Shown: positions 9,517 through 17,368 of the stretch, one piece after another
Layout: each line of letters opens with the position of its first letter
How positions within the stretch are numbered: the first letter of the stretch is position 1
NCBI GenBank assembly: GCA_000752035.1
Contig: CCFE01000030.1
Location: 1 to 64,000, forward strand
Reading direction: 5' to 3'
Origin: Bacillus rubiinfantis
GTDB lineage: Bacteria; Bacillota; Bacilli; Bacillales; Cytobacillaceae
Length of the DNA: 64,000 nucleotides
Notes under the pieces: model-generated
Databases searched by the model: none
Seen by the model: only the letters and a program-made list of their open reading frames with translations
Told to the model about the DNA's origin: nothing
Made by a program: the position numbers and the translations under genes

Positions 9517-10359
9517 TCATTTCGATTGTAGGAAAGGTGACGCTTTCTCAACATATTCCTGCCAATAACCTTCATCACCTTGTAGTTGATGAAGCCAATA
9601 ATACATCATCAAAATTTCAAATTCTTGCTTTCTCCCTTTGGTATACGGCTTCTTAGGCATTTTTCTATAAAGAGAATCAAGATTAAATAAATTACTTTTT
9701 TGTTTAATGTCGTAATCATATTTCTTATAGTTCGTTTTACTCTTTTTCCTATGAGACACCGGCCACAAACTGTCATTATCCCAGAAGTAGTTCACCCATT
9801 GGAACGCAAATTCTTGTAGATTAACCTGGTACTTTTCCCACGTTCCTGTTATCCATTCATTTATTTCATCAGAAATAAAAACATAATCATTTCCTATTCC
9901 TTTTTGGCTCATTACTCGGTGATAATCCTTAATAAATAGAAACAACATCTCCGTTTTGTCCTTAATAAAAGGAAACTTTTTAATTAATTTAGAGTAGCAG
10001 TTATATGATAACGTTCTGAACTCCTTATCCAAATTATATAGAAAAAAGAATTCATCTTCCTTTAATATGTTACCTATGTTTTTGTTTATTTGCTTACCAT
10101 ACTCTGAATAAACACTAGTCAACCACTCTATAATTTCAGGATCGTACTCTTTCAGTTGTTTTCTATATTTATCAACCTTCTCATCTTTTAACGCGGTTTT
10201 TTCTTCAGCTTCAGATATGTTTAAATAATTACTAAAATATTCGAATACATAATTAACACATACTCTTATATTTTCATTTCGTTCATCTATGTTAAACTCA
10301 TCAATATTATCTTCCTTTTTTCTTCGAGCGATATATTCTTCAATTGTAAGCAACTCCAT
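9517..10359 (-). CDS. Hypothetical protein, first gene of the nuclease operon
   Basis: A 280-residue soluble protein that I do not recognise. It is rich in charged and aromatic residues, has no membrane segment, and shows no catalytic motif I can name. The ATG at 10359 (MELLTIEEYIARRKKED) is preferred over the upstream start at 10467, because the longer frame reads straight through a perfect 15 bp hairpin at 10408-10455 and GGGGTG lies before the ATG. It leads the run that continues with the PD-(D/E)XK and HNH genes, so it may be a partner, inhibitor or specificity protein for these nucleases. Confidence 0.55.
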   Translation of the reverse strand: MELLTIEEYIARRKKEDNIDEFNIDERNENIRVCVNYVFEYFSNYLNISEAEEKTALKDEKVDKYRKQLKEYDPEIIEWLTSVYSEYGKQINKNIGNILKEDEFFFLYNLDKEFRTLSYNCYSKLIKKFPFIKDKTEMLFLFIKDYHRVMSQKGIGNDYVFISDEINEWITGTWEKYQVNLQEFAFQWVNYFWDNDSLWPVSHRKKSKTNYKKYDYDIKQKSNLFNLDSLYRKMPKKPYTKGRKQEFEILMMYYWLHQLQGDEGYWQEYVEKASPFLQSK

Positions 10360-10407
10360 CACCCCATTTTTATAAAAGAATATCCGTTTCAGGCCATTAT
10401 AAATAAA

Positions 10408-10455
10408 GGAAATGAACCATCCGTATAAATGACATTTAATGGATGGTTCATTTCC
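10408..10455. terminator. Perfect 15 bp hairpin in the operon leader
   Basis: GGAAATGAACCATCC (10408-10422) and GGATGGTTCATTTCC (10441-10455) are exact inverted copies around an 18-base loop. On the minus strand the stem is followed by TTTATTTAT, so it may act as a leader terminator 49 bases before the ATG at 10359. Confidence 0.5.
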
Positions 10456-10483
10456 CTGTTTGATCATGATCGTGCAAATAAAA

Positions 10484-10560
10484 AAGTAATCATCCGAGCT
10501 GTGCCCGACTAATTAGGTGAATATTATTCACTTAATAGTAGCTCTTTACTATGATTACTT
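10484..10560. other. Nested inverted repeats, possible structured RNA
   Basis: Three nested arms occur: AAGTAATCAT with ATGATTACTT (outer), GAGCT with AGCTC (middle), and GTGAAT with ATTCAC (inner). They lie in the gene-free stretch 10468-10786 between the nuclease operon and a recombinase remnant. The rest of that gap is AT-rich with no recognisable signal. The function is unknown. Confidence 0.3.
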
Positions 10561-10786
10561 CAGACGTCGGAACTGTCGCACTAACGTCCTAATACTATTT
10601 TATTGTAGCTACTTTGTTAATTCAAGTAGCACAAGGAAAAATTAGGATAATACTTGTTTTATAAGGTGCTACGACAAGTACTCAGTATTCCTTCTACAAA
10701 ATGTTAACAAGGTGTTCCTTATGTAAACGGGATCAAAAATCTTATAGTAATATTTAAAAATCATAATTCAATTTTTACTATTACCC

Positions 10787-11203
10787 TTGAAAAGTAATAA
10801 CGCTATAATCGGCAACTTCGCCTTGATAAGGGGCGACCTTTTCGACACGGAGCGAGCGGAGTTGCAGAATAAGATGGGGATTGCCTCCGAATTGATTCAA
10901 AAGTGTATCGAGGAAAATGCCCGCGTCGCTCTCGACCAAACGGAATACCAAGAACGCTACGGCGGTCTGGCCCTGTGGTTCGACACAGCGAAAGCGCGGT
11001 TCGAGGAAATTTCGGAACTGGCGTCCGGCAAAAAGGCGCGTGGCGTGTTGGTGGAAGCCTTTATCGCCGAACTTGGCAGACAGGACGGCTTGATAACCGA
11101 ATTTGACGAACGACTCTGGGTTACCCTCGCGGACTTCGCCACAGTCTACAGCGAAACCGATGCACGGTTCACTTTCAAGAACGGCAAAGAGAAAACGGCT
11201 TAA
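10787..11203 (+). pseudogene. Serine recombinase, C-terminal remnant (higher GC)
   Basis: Of 138 residues, the part from about residue 12 onward matches the C-terminal segment of Tn-type large serine recombinases: ARVALDQTEYQERY, then GLALWFDTAKARFEEI, then ITEFDERLWVTLADFATVY, ending RFTFKNGKE. The catalytic resolvase domain, recombinase domain and zinc ribbon are all missing. The start is a TTG without a convincing ribosome binding site. Its GC content is clearly above that of the flanking genes, which indicates a different source. It is a leftover of a lost integrative element and is followed by its own terminator. Confidence 0.75.
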
Positions 11204-11217
11204 TCAAAAAGCATGTG

Positions 11218-11248
11218 AAAAGCGGATGCTTTGTCGGCATCCGTTTTG
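11218..11248 (+). terminator. Terminator after recombinase remnant
   Basis: AAGCGGATGC and GCATCCGTTT form a stem with a 7-base loop and a T-containing tail, 15 bases after the stop at 11203. Confidence 0.7.
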
Positions 11249-11268
11249 CGGTTTGTAGATTATTATTT

Positions 11269-11550
11269 TTAGAGAGCATCTTCCAACTCTTCTTCAGAGT
11301 AGCTGAAAGTGTAATCTTCATCTTTTCCATTTGAAGCCCAGATTTGAGCGGCATCATAAACGCTTAAAGATTCGCTTTCGTCTAAATCGTCGTCGTCATC
11401 TAAACCATATCTGCAATTTGCGCAGTACATATCACTAAAAACGTATTTCTTAGTTAGAGGTTCTCCGCATTGTGGACATGGTGGAGTTTCACCAGTATAT
11501 GCGTTTTCTTCTTCCCAACTTTTCCTTTTAGAACTATCCATTAAGCCCAT
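11269..11550 (-). CDS. Small zinc-ribbon protein
   Basis: A 93-residue acidic protein with two CxxC pairs, CPQCG and CANC, 18 residues apart, forming a zinc ribbon. This is followed by a run of aspartates and an acidic tail (SYSEEELEDAL). The start is supported by GGGAGG 8 bases upstream. No enzymatic motif is visible. Such proteins are common on plasmids and islands, but I cannot assign a role. It lies 33 bases downstream of the next minus-strand gene and may share its transcript. Confidence 0.6.
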   Translation of the reverse strand: MGLMDSSKRKSWEEENAYTGETPPCPQCGEPLTKKYVFSDMYCANCRYGLDDDDDLDESESLSVYDAAQIWASNGKDEDYTFSYSEEELEDAL

Positions 11551-11583
11551 GTGGACCCTCCCTCTTTAATTAGCCTTAATCGC

Positions 11584-11895
11584 TTAATCGGTTTCGCCAT
11601 CGGATTCTTTCATTACCTCATTTTCGGTAGCTGCTTTGGTAGCATCGTATTTCTTAATGCCTTGTATAAGTTCCTTTTTGGCTGATTCAACTTCAGCGGT
11701 TGAGATGGCTTTTTTCTGAGCCAAGTAGTCAATTGTTTTTTGCACACCGACTGTAAGGGTAATGCCCCCAGCAAAAGCAGCACCAACCCAAGGAAGCATC
11801 TTTTTTTCTCCGGACTTGACCAGTAGTTCGACAAGTTTTTCGGGACCACCGCTATCCTTTGCCATTTTAGATAGTTCTGCGTAATTCCATGCCAT
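11584..11895 (-). CDS. Small hypothetical protein with one hydrophobic segment
   Basis: A 103-residue protein with the start at 11895 (MAWNYAELSKMAKDSGG), placed after a GGAG site. Residues ~35-55 form a hydrophobic segment (LPWVGAAFAGGITLTVGV) that could span or attach to the membrane, followed by a charged helix. It is transcribed divergently from the XRE regulator at 12042, and the 146 bases between contain short repeats that may be operator sites. The family was not recognised. Confidence 0.55.
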   Translation of the reverse strand: MAWNYAELSKMAKDSGGPEKLVELLVKSGEKKMLPWVGAAFAGGITLTVGVQKTIDYLAQKKAISTAEVESAKKELIQGIKKYDATKAATENEVMKESDGETD

Positions 11896-11968
11896 AGTTT
11901 TTTCCGCTCCTTTGATAATTATAAAGTAGACGTTTATTTTCGCATTCGATACAATCATTTTAAACAAT

Positions 11969-12023
11969 AATGTCCGCACCATCAATAAGACAGACTGCGG
12001 TATTTTTAGCAAAAATGTCCGCA
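11969..12023. promoter_or_regulatory. Repeated AATGTCCGCA in a divergent promoter region
   Basis: AATGTCCGCA occurs at 11969-11978 and 12014-12023, with a partial inverted copy (TGCGG) between. The sites lie between the divergent genes at 11895 and 12042 and could bind the XRE regulator. This is inferred from repetition only. Confidence 0.3.
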
Positions 12024-12041
12024 AATAGGGAGGAGAAGGTA

Positions 12042-12725
12042 ATGGGTAACAAAAAGGCTCGGAAAGTACCCGTCAACAAAGAGCGTTTTATTGAAGTACT
12101 AAAACATAGAAACTGTAGTATTAGGAAACTCGGCGAAGCCTATGAGGAAATCGAACGTACAGAAAAAACAATACGTCGATGTTTAGATGATGGGGAAATG
12201 CCGCCGGATTTGCTGGATAGGATTGCGAAATTTCTTGATGTTCATCCAGACTATCTGTCAGGTGCATATGATGAAAAAGCTAACAAAATTGAAAATGAGT
12301 ATTTACTCGCTCTTACTCGTTCTTTTATAAAACCAGAAAAATATCCATACCTCTTAAAAGCCAAAAGCGATATAGGTTATAAAACATATTTCGAGAATAT
12401 ACTTACCATGAACGATATCACAATAGAACTATTCCAAACGCTTCCACCGGAGGAGCGTATAGTGTTCCGTCAAGAAATGGTTGTAGCGATTTTACGAGTC
12501 ATTGCTAAACATTTTTCACATGATTCGTTAGGCAATAGTTTGGCGGAAGAACTATCTTATTGCGAATCTTTTGTTGGGGACTTCGACCCATTTTCATATT
12601 TTGCAGGGTTAGAAGGCATCAGATTATCAGAGGAAAAACTTGACGGATTAATTGATGATGAAAACTCCATGACTGATTCTGAGCGACGTTTGCATGAAAA
12701 ATATACAAGGTTAGAGCAAGGGTAA
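12042..12725 (+). CDS. XRE-family helix-turn-helix regulator with long C-terminal domain
   Basis: A 227-residue protein. The N-terminal ~70 residues form a Cro/C1-type domain (CSIRKLGEAYEEIERTEKTIRRCL, then LLDRIAKFLDVHPDYLSG). The remainder is a helical domain of unknown function. The ATG at 12042 follows GGGAGGAGAAGG. It is convergent with hsdR and divergent from the small hydrophobic-segment gene, and it ends at a strong terminator. It may regulate its divergent neighbour. A link to the restriction operon is possible but unsupported. Confidence 0.7.
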   Translation: MGNKKARKVPVNKERFIEVLKHRNCSIRKLGEAYEEIERTEKTIRRCLDDGEMPPDLLDRIAKFLDVHPDYLSGAYDEKANKIENEYLLALTRSFIKPEKYPYLLKAKSDIGYKTYFENILTMNDITIELFQTLPPEERIVFRQEMVVAILRVIAKHFSHDSLGNSLAEELSYCESFVGDFDPFSYFAGLEGIRLSEEKLDGLIDDENSMTDSERRLHEKYTRLEQG

Positions 12726-12742
12726 GGATCAACAGGCGAACG

Positions 12743-12787
12743 AAAATCCCACGGTAGCGGTTTCAATCGCTCTCGTGGGATTTTTGC
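12743..12787 (+). terminator. Terminator of XRE regulator gene
   Basis: AAAATCCCACG and CGTGGGATTTTT form a long GC-containing stem with a T5 tail, 18 bases after the stop. Confidence 0.85.
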
Positions 12788-12905
12788 GTTTCCAGCAGTT
12801 TTAGGGGTATCCACCCTATCAAATTATACGATTTTTCGCCTGAAGGGGAGCAGCGGTCTACTGTTAAAAAAGTACTGGAGATACAGACCGCCTCTACAAT
12901 CAATA

Positions 12906-15900
12906 TCAATTTTCACTTGAGCCATACGAATTTGGTGGATCAGCCACCTTCGACAAATTGCTCTGTGTATCCATGTTATCCGCCACAGATTCATGCTCTT
13001 GATCTGTAAACGACCTTGAACCACCAATGCCGAAGTACTTCTCAAAGAATACCTTTAGCTTATCAATGACACCCTGCTTTTTCTTAGCTCTGCCGCCACC
13101 ACCAAATCGAGAAACAGGAGGCATTAGCTTATCAATATCCGTTCCTGCGGTCTTAATTTCACCATCACGGAACGCATTTTCAAGGTATTTCCGAGTATCC
13201 TCTGGTTTTAACTTTTCTTCTGTGATGATAGTTTGCAGTTCTTCTTCACGCTGTTTCACAACATAATCGTGCCATTCGCTCATAACATCATCCGCATCGT
13301 TGACTCCTGCGATAAAAGTTTCAATCAGTTGTTTCTTGCTGCGGAGTTCAGGACTGGCATCGATCGCCTTCTTAATGGTAATGAGCACTTCCTTATCTTC
13401 ACAATGGGTATCGTGATACTTTTTCACAAGCATCAGAATATAATCAATATTAATTTCTATCTGTTTAATTAGCTCCACTTCAAACACAATATCATCAATA
13501 ATGTCTGTGCTTTCTCCTGCCTCACGCTTGCGCTTCCATTCATCACGCAAATCTTGATATCTACCAAGGTAATCCTGCAAATCCCTTTCTGTAATCATTT
13601 CCTTATCTTTGAATTCATCAAAGGAGGAAAGAAGATTTCTCATACGAAGGATTGCTCCAAACAGTGCAATAAACTCTTTCTGATTCTGCTCTCCAATAAT
13701 CTGTGGCTCAGTAAGTGGGAACTTTCCTGTTAGTTCCCCCATCATATCCATATATCCGGGCATACGTTTTCCATCTACGGACTCATAGCCATAATAATAA
13801 TCCTTAAAACTCTTCATCAGAACAATTCCGCCTGCATTCTTATCACCAAAGAGGGAGATGGCACTGTCCACACGTTTCTGCAGACTTCTAAAACATACAA
13901 TATTTCCAAAGGTCTTGATGGAATTTAGAATTCGGTTTGTTCTAGAAAATGCTTGAATCAATCCGTGCACTTTCAGATTCTTGTCTACCCATAAGGTATT
14001 GAGTGTAGTGGCATCAAAACCTGTGAGGAACATATTCACTACAATCAGTAAATCCAGTTCCTTGTTTTTCATACGCAGGGAAACATCCTTGTAGTAATTC
14101 TGAAATTTGTCACTGGATGTATCATAATTAGTATGGAACATTTCATTGTAGTCTTTGATCGCTGCCTCAAGGAAATCACGAGAGTTCTGGTCAAGAGCAG
14201 AGGTATCCTCTGAATTTTCTTCGTCTAGGATGCCATCGTTTTCTTCCTCATTTGCTCCATAACTGAAAATAGTAGCCACACGCAGTTTTCGTGATGGGTC
14301 AGCTTTCATCTGCTTTTGGAACTCTTCATAATACAGCTTCGCCATTGGCACAGATGCTACAGCAAAAATAGAATTAAATCCACTGACACGCTGCTTCTGC
14401 TTGATTTCCTCCACAGCACCTCTTTGGACAGAGGCAACTTCCGCAATGTTCGTGAGAGAATTGAATATATACGTCTTATCCCCACGATAGGTTTTCTGGT
14501 CAAAATGTTCTAGAATATACTTGGTCACAAGAGCAATACGCTGTGGAGCCATCATTGCTTTTTCACGGTTAATGTCCCATACCATTTCATCGCTAATTTC
14601 TTCTTCCGTATGCATTGTCTTGATGTAGTCCACACGGAACGGCAGGACATTCTTATCATTGATGGCATCTACAATGGTGTAGGTGTGAAGCTGGTCACCA
14701 AAGGTCTGCCCTGTGGTAAGGTACTCCATATTCTTTCTTGTAGAACTGGAATTGGCAGGGAAAATAGGTGTCCCAGTAAAACCAAATAAATGATATTTCT
14801 TAAAGTTCTTCACGATTGCCTTATGCATATCTCCGAACTGACTACGGTGGCATTCATCAAAGATAATGACTACGTGCTTGTTAAACACTTCATGCCCTGC
14901 ATATTTCTTGATAAAAGTTGCAAGTTTCTGAATGGTGGTAATAATGATATGGGCATTAGGGTCTTCTAACTGCTTCTTCAAAATAGATGTAGAAGTATTG
15001 CTATTAGCAGCACCTTTCTCAAAACGGTCATACTCCTTCATAGTTTGGTAGTCCAGATCCTTACGGTCAACCACAAACAACACTTTATTGACATATGGAA
15101 GCTGTGAAGCCAGCCTTGCGGTCTTAAAGGAAGTCAAGGTTTTACCAGAACCAGTGGTATGCCAGATATACCCTCCTCCTGCCACACTGCCATATTTCTT
15201 ATAATTGTTGGCTATTTCTATTCTGTTTAAGATTCTCTCGGTAGCAGTAATCTGATAGGGACGCATAACCATCAGCATATTTTCTGATGTGAAAATGCAG
15301 TACTTGGTCAGAATATTTAAGAGGGCATGCTTGGCAAAAAAGGTCTTAGTAAAGTCAATAAGGTCTGGAATCACACGGTTATTGGCATCTGCCCAAAAGC
15401 TCGTGAACTCAAAGCTATTGCTCGTTTTTCCCTTCTTAGACTTACCAGAATTAGCATCCTTAATAGCATTGAAACGAGTACTGTTAGAATAATACTTGGT
15501 GTTTGTACCATTGGAGATAACGAACATCTGCACATATTCAAACAAACCACAGCCTGCCCAAAAGGAATCACGTTGGTAACGGTTAATCTGATTGAAAGCC
15601 TCCCTAATCGCAACTCCTCTACGTTTGAGTTCAATATGCACCAAAGGAAGACCATTCACAAGCACCGTCACATCATAGCGGTTGTCATACTTCGCACCGT
15701 CTGCTGTTCCTATGACATACTGGTTGATTACTTGCAGACAGTTGTTGTGTATATTCTTTTTATCGATTAGAGCAATGTTCTTGGAAGTACCATCATCACG
15801 CTTTAGAACCTGAACAAAGTCTTCTTGTATCTTGCGTGTTTTCTCCACAATATGCTCATTGGGATTAGCCACAGCACTCTTAAAAAACTGATCCCACTCC

Positions 15901-16133
15901 GTATTGGAGAACTGATAATGATTCAGTTTCTCCAGTTTGTTACGGAGGTTAGCAATTAAATCTTTTTCTGTATGGATTTGTAAATATTCGTACCCCTGCT
16001 CACAAAGCAGGCGAATGAATTCCTTTTCCAGCGCAGCCTCGCTCTGGTAGCTATCTGAACGTGCCTTCACAGGCTCATATTCTGTGACTACAGTGTTTTC
16101 ACTTGTGGCTGCGACGATATTAAAATAAGGCAT
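12906..16133 (-). CDS. hsdR: Type I restriction enzyme, R (restriction/translocation) subunit
   Basis: A full-length 1,075-residue HsdR of the EcoR124/EcoprrI (type IC) kind. The nuclease core has D154 and E168-L-K170 (YDVTVLVN ... LVHIELK), which fits the PD-(D/E)XK site of the family. The helicase part has Walker A TTGSGKT (326-332), the DEAD-box variant IIFDECHRSQ, motif III FGFTGTP and a later SF2 block (LTGFDATTLNTLWVDK, then QAFSRTNR). It cleaves unmodified DNA after ATP-driven translocation. The start lies 18 bases after the hsdS stop, so it is the last gene of the hsdMSR operon. No frameshift is visible and it should be active. Confidence 0.95.
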   Translation of the reverse strand: MPYFNIVAATSENTVVTEYEPVKARSDSYQSEAALEKEFIRLLCEQGYEYLQIHTEKDLIANLRNKLEKLNHYQFSNTEWDQFFKSAVANPNEHIVEKTRKIQEDFVQVLKRDDGTSKNIALIDKKNIHNNCLQVINQYVIGTADGAKYDNRYDVTVLVNGLPLVHIELKRRGVAIREAFNQINRYQRDSFWAGCGLFEYVQMFVISNGTNTKYYSNSTRFNAIKDANSGKSKKGKTSNSFEFTSFWADANNRVIPDLIDFTKTFFAKHALLNILTKYCIFTSENMLMVMRPYQITATERILNRIEIANNYKKYGSVAGGGYIWHTTGSGKTLTSFKTARLASQLPYVNKVLFVVDRKDLDYQTMKEYDRFEKGAANSNTSTSILKKQLEDPNAHIIITTIQKLATFIKKYAGHEVFNKHVVIIFDECHRSQFGDMHKAIVKNFKKYHLFGFTGTPIFPANSSSTRKNMEYLTTGQTFGDQLHTYTIVDAINDKNVLPFRVDYIKTMHTEEEISDEMVWDINREKAMMAPQRIALVTKYILEHFDQKTYRGDKTYIFNSLTNIAEVASVQRGAVEEIKQKQRVSGFNSIFAVASVPMAKLYYEEFQKQMKADPSRKLRVATIFSYGANEEENDGILDEENSEDTSALDQNSRDFLEAAIKDYNEMFHTNYDTSSDKFQNYYKDVSLRMKNKELDLLIVVNMFLTGFDATTLNTLWVDKNLKVHGLIQAFSRTNRILNSIKTFGNIVCFRSLQKRVDSAISLFGDKNAGGIVLMKSFKDYYYGYESVDGKRMPGYMDMMGELTGKFPLTEPQIIGEQNQKEFIALFGAILRMRNLLSSFDEFKDKEMITERDLQDYLGRYQDLRDEWKRKREAGESTDIIDDIVFEVELIKQIEINIDYILMLVKKYHDTHCEDKEVLITIKKAIDASPELRSKKQLIETFIAGVNDADDVMSEWHDYVVKQREEELQTIITEEKLKPEDTRKYLENAFRDGEIKTAGTDIDKLMPPVSRFGGGGRAKKKQGVIDKLKVFFEKYFGIGGSRSFTDQEHESVADNMDTQSNLSKVADPPNSYGSSEN

Positions 16134-16150
16134 AACATCCGCCTCCTTTC

Positions 16151-17368
16151 TTATGAGAGTTGTTTAAATGTCAATAACTTGTCACGATAGTATTCGTACT
16201 GCTTTTGACGTGCTTCGATTTCAGCAGGAATGCCTTCAGAGATGTCATTACATAAAGTTCCGAATTTATCCAGTATCTCTACAATTTTCTTTTGCTGTTC
16301 TAAAGACGGCAATACAATATCAAACTTTTTTAACCATCCAGTATTTAAATTTACTTTAGCTGCTCCATGCACATTCTTTCTAACCTGTGACCAAAACAAA
16401 TCTGTATTCATCCAATGTTTCAAAAAAGAATTAAGAACAACCTCATTATCCTTTACTCTTAAATAACCTAAACTTACGAAAATACAAAGTTCTTCATCTG
16501 TTTCAACTATGACAGGATGTCCTAAATTAGACCCGACCCTTGTAAATAGAACATCTCCACGCCTTGGTTTTGCATTAGATGTTGCCTTTTCAAAATCCTT
16601 CCTAGAAATATATTTAACATTACTTAAATCCAAATAATCACTAGATGTATTTTGTGCAGATATAAAGGTTACTCCTTCATCAGTATAAGTGGGTGTAGCT
16701 GTTAATCCAAGGTAAATATCAACGATCTCAGATAACTTTACAATAAAATTCGTAGATGATGTTATCAACTGCTCCCTATAATTCTCATATTGTTTCTTTC
16801 TCGCTGTAAGCTCAGCCGTAAGCTCAGCTGTAAGCTCCGTGAAATTATCTAGAATACGGATAATTTCACTCTGCACTGGCAGAGGTGGAACAGGGATAGT
16901 ATATGCTTTTACGTCAGCATCAGAAATAGCTGGGTAACTTGCACCTTTTTGAAACCTTTCAACGTGTTCAAAGAAAGCTGTTGATGAAATCTGATGATAC
17001 AGCCATCTCCTTAAAACAACATTAGTTTTTGCCCTAAGCACACAAAATCCTGTGCTACATACTTGGTTATCATAATCCTCTTCAATCATACAATACCGTT
17101 TTAACATAGGTCTTGTTGCACCTAGTAAAATATCACCCTCATTTACAATTTGTTGTGCTCTGCTTGGAGCATTATCCTTATCTACTACTTGTGTTTCTGT
17201 AATTAGGTGGGTATCTCTATCAACAGAAGTTAAATCTATATATTGATGTTTTTTGCCATCAGTAGCAGCCCATTTTATTTTTTGAACTTTGTCAATACAA
17301 TCTTTAATAGGAATATATTCCACGCCATCAGGACAAAGTTCTTCAATCAATTCCTCCAACTTACTCAT
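16151..17368 (-). CDS. hsdS: Type I restriction enzyme, S (specificity) subunit
   Basis: A 405-residue HsdS with two target-recognition domains, about residues 15-155 and 210-355. Each is followed by a conserved helix (PPLPVQSEIIRILDNF and LPSLEQQKKIVEILDKF). The central spacer contains a short tandem repeat, TEL-TAEL-TAEL-TA (residues 177-189), as in EcoR124-type S subunits, where the copy number sets the gap between the two half-sites. The start overlaps the hsdM stop (ATGA type), so they are translationally coupled. The protein directs both methylation and cleavage. The DNA sequence it recognises cannot be predicted here. Confidence 0.92.
   Translation of the reverse strand: MSKLEELIEELCPDGVEYIPIKDCIDKVQKIKWAATDGKKHQYIDLTSVDRDTHLITETQVVDKDNAPSRAQQIVNEGDILLGATRPMLKRYCMIEEDYDNQVCSTGFCVLRAKTNVVLRRWLYHQISSTAFFEHVERFQKGASYPAISDADVKAYTIPVPPLPVQSEIIRILDNFTELTAELTAELTARKKQYENYREQLITSSTNFIVKLSEIVDIYLGLTATPTYTDEGVTFISAQNTSSDYLDLSNVKYISRKDFEKATSNAKPRRGDVLFTRVGSNLGHPVIVETDEELCIFVSLGYLRVKDNEVVLNSFLKHWMNTDLFWSQVRKNVHGAAKVNLNTGWLKKFDIVLPSLEQQKKIVEILDKFGTLCNDISEGIPAEIEARQKQYEYYRDKLLTFKQLS
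16803..16838. repeat. 12 bp tandem repeat inside hsdS
   Basis: Three nearly identical 12-mers, GCTGTAAGCTCA, GCCGTAAGCTCA and GCTGTAAGCTCC, lie head to tail and encode the TAEL spacer. The 12 bp unit preserves the reading frame if copies are gained or lost. Confidence 0.9.

Noticed and set aside
10360..10467. Upstream start of the 316-residue version of the first nuclease-operon gene
   Set aside because: The extra 36 codons read through a perfect hairpin and lack a good ribosome site; the ATG at 10359 is better.
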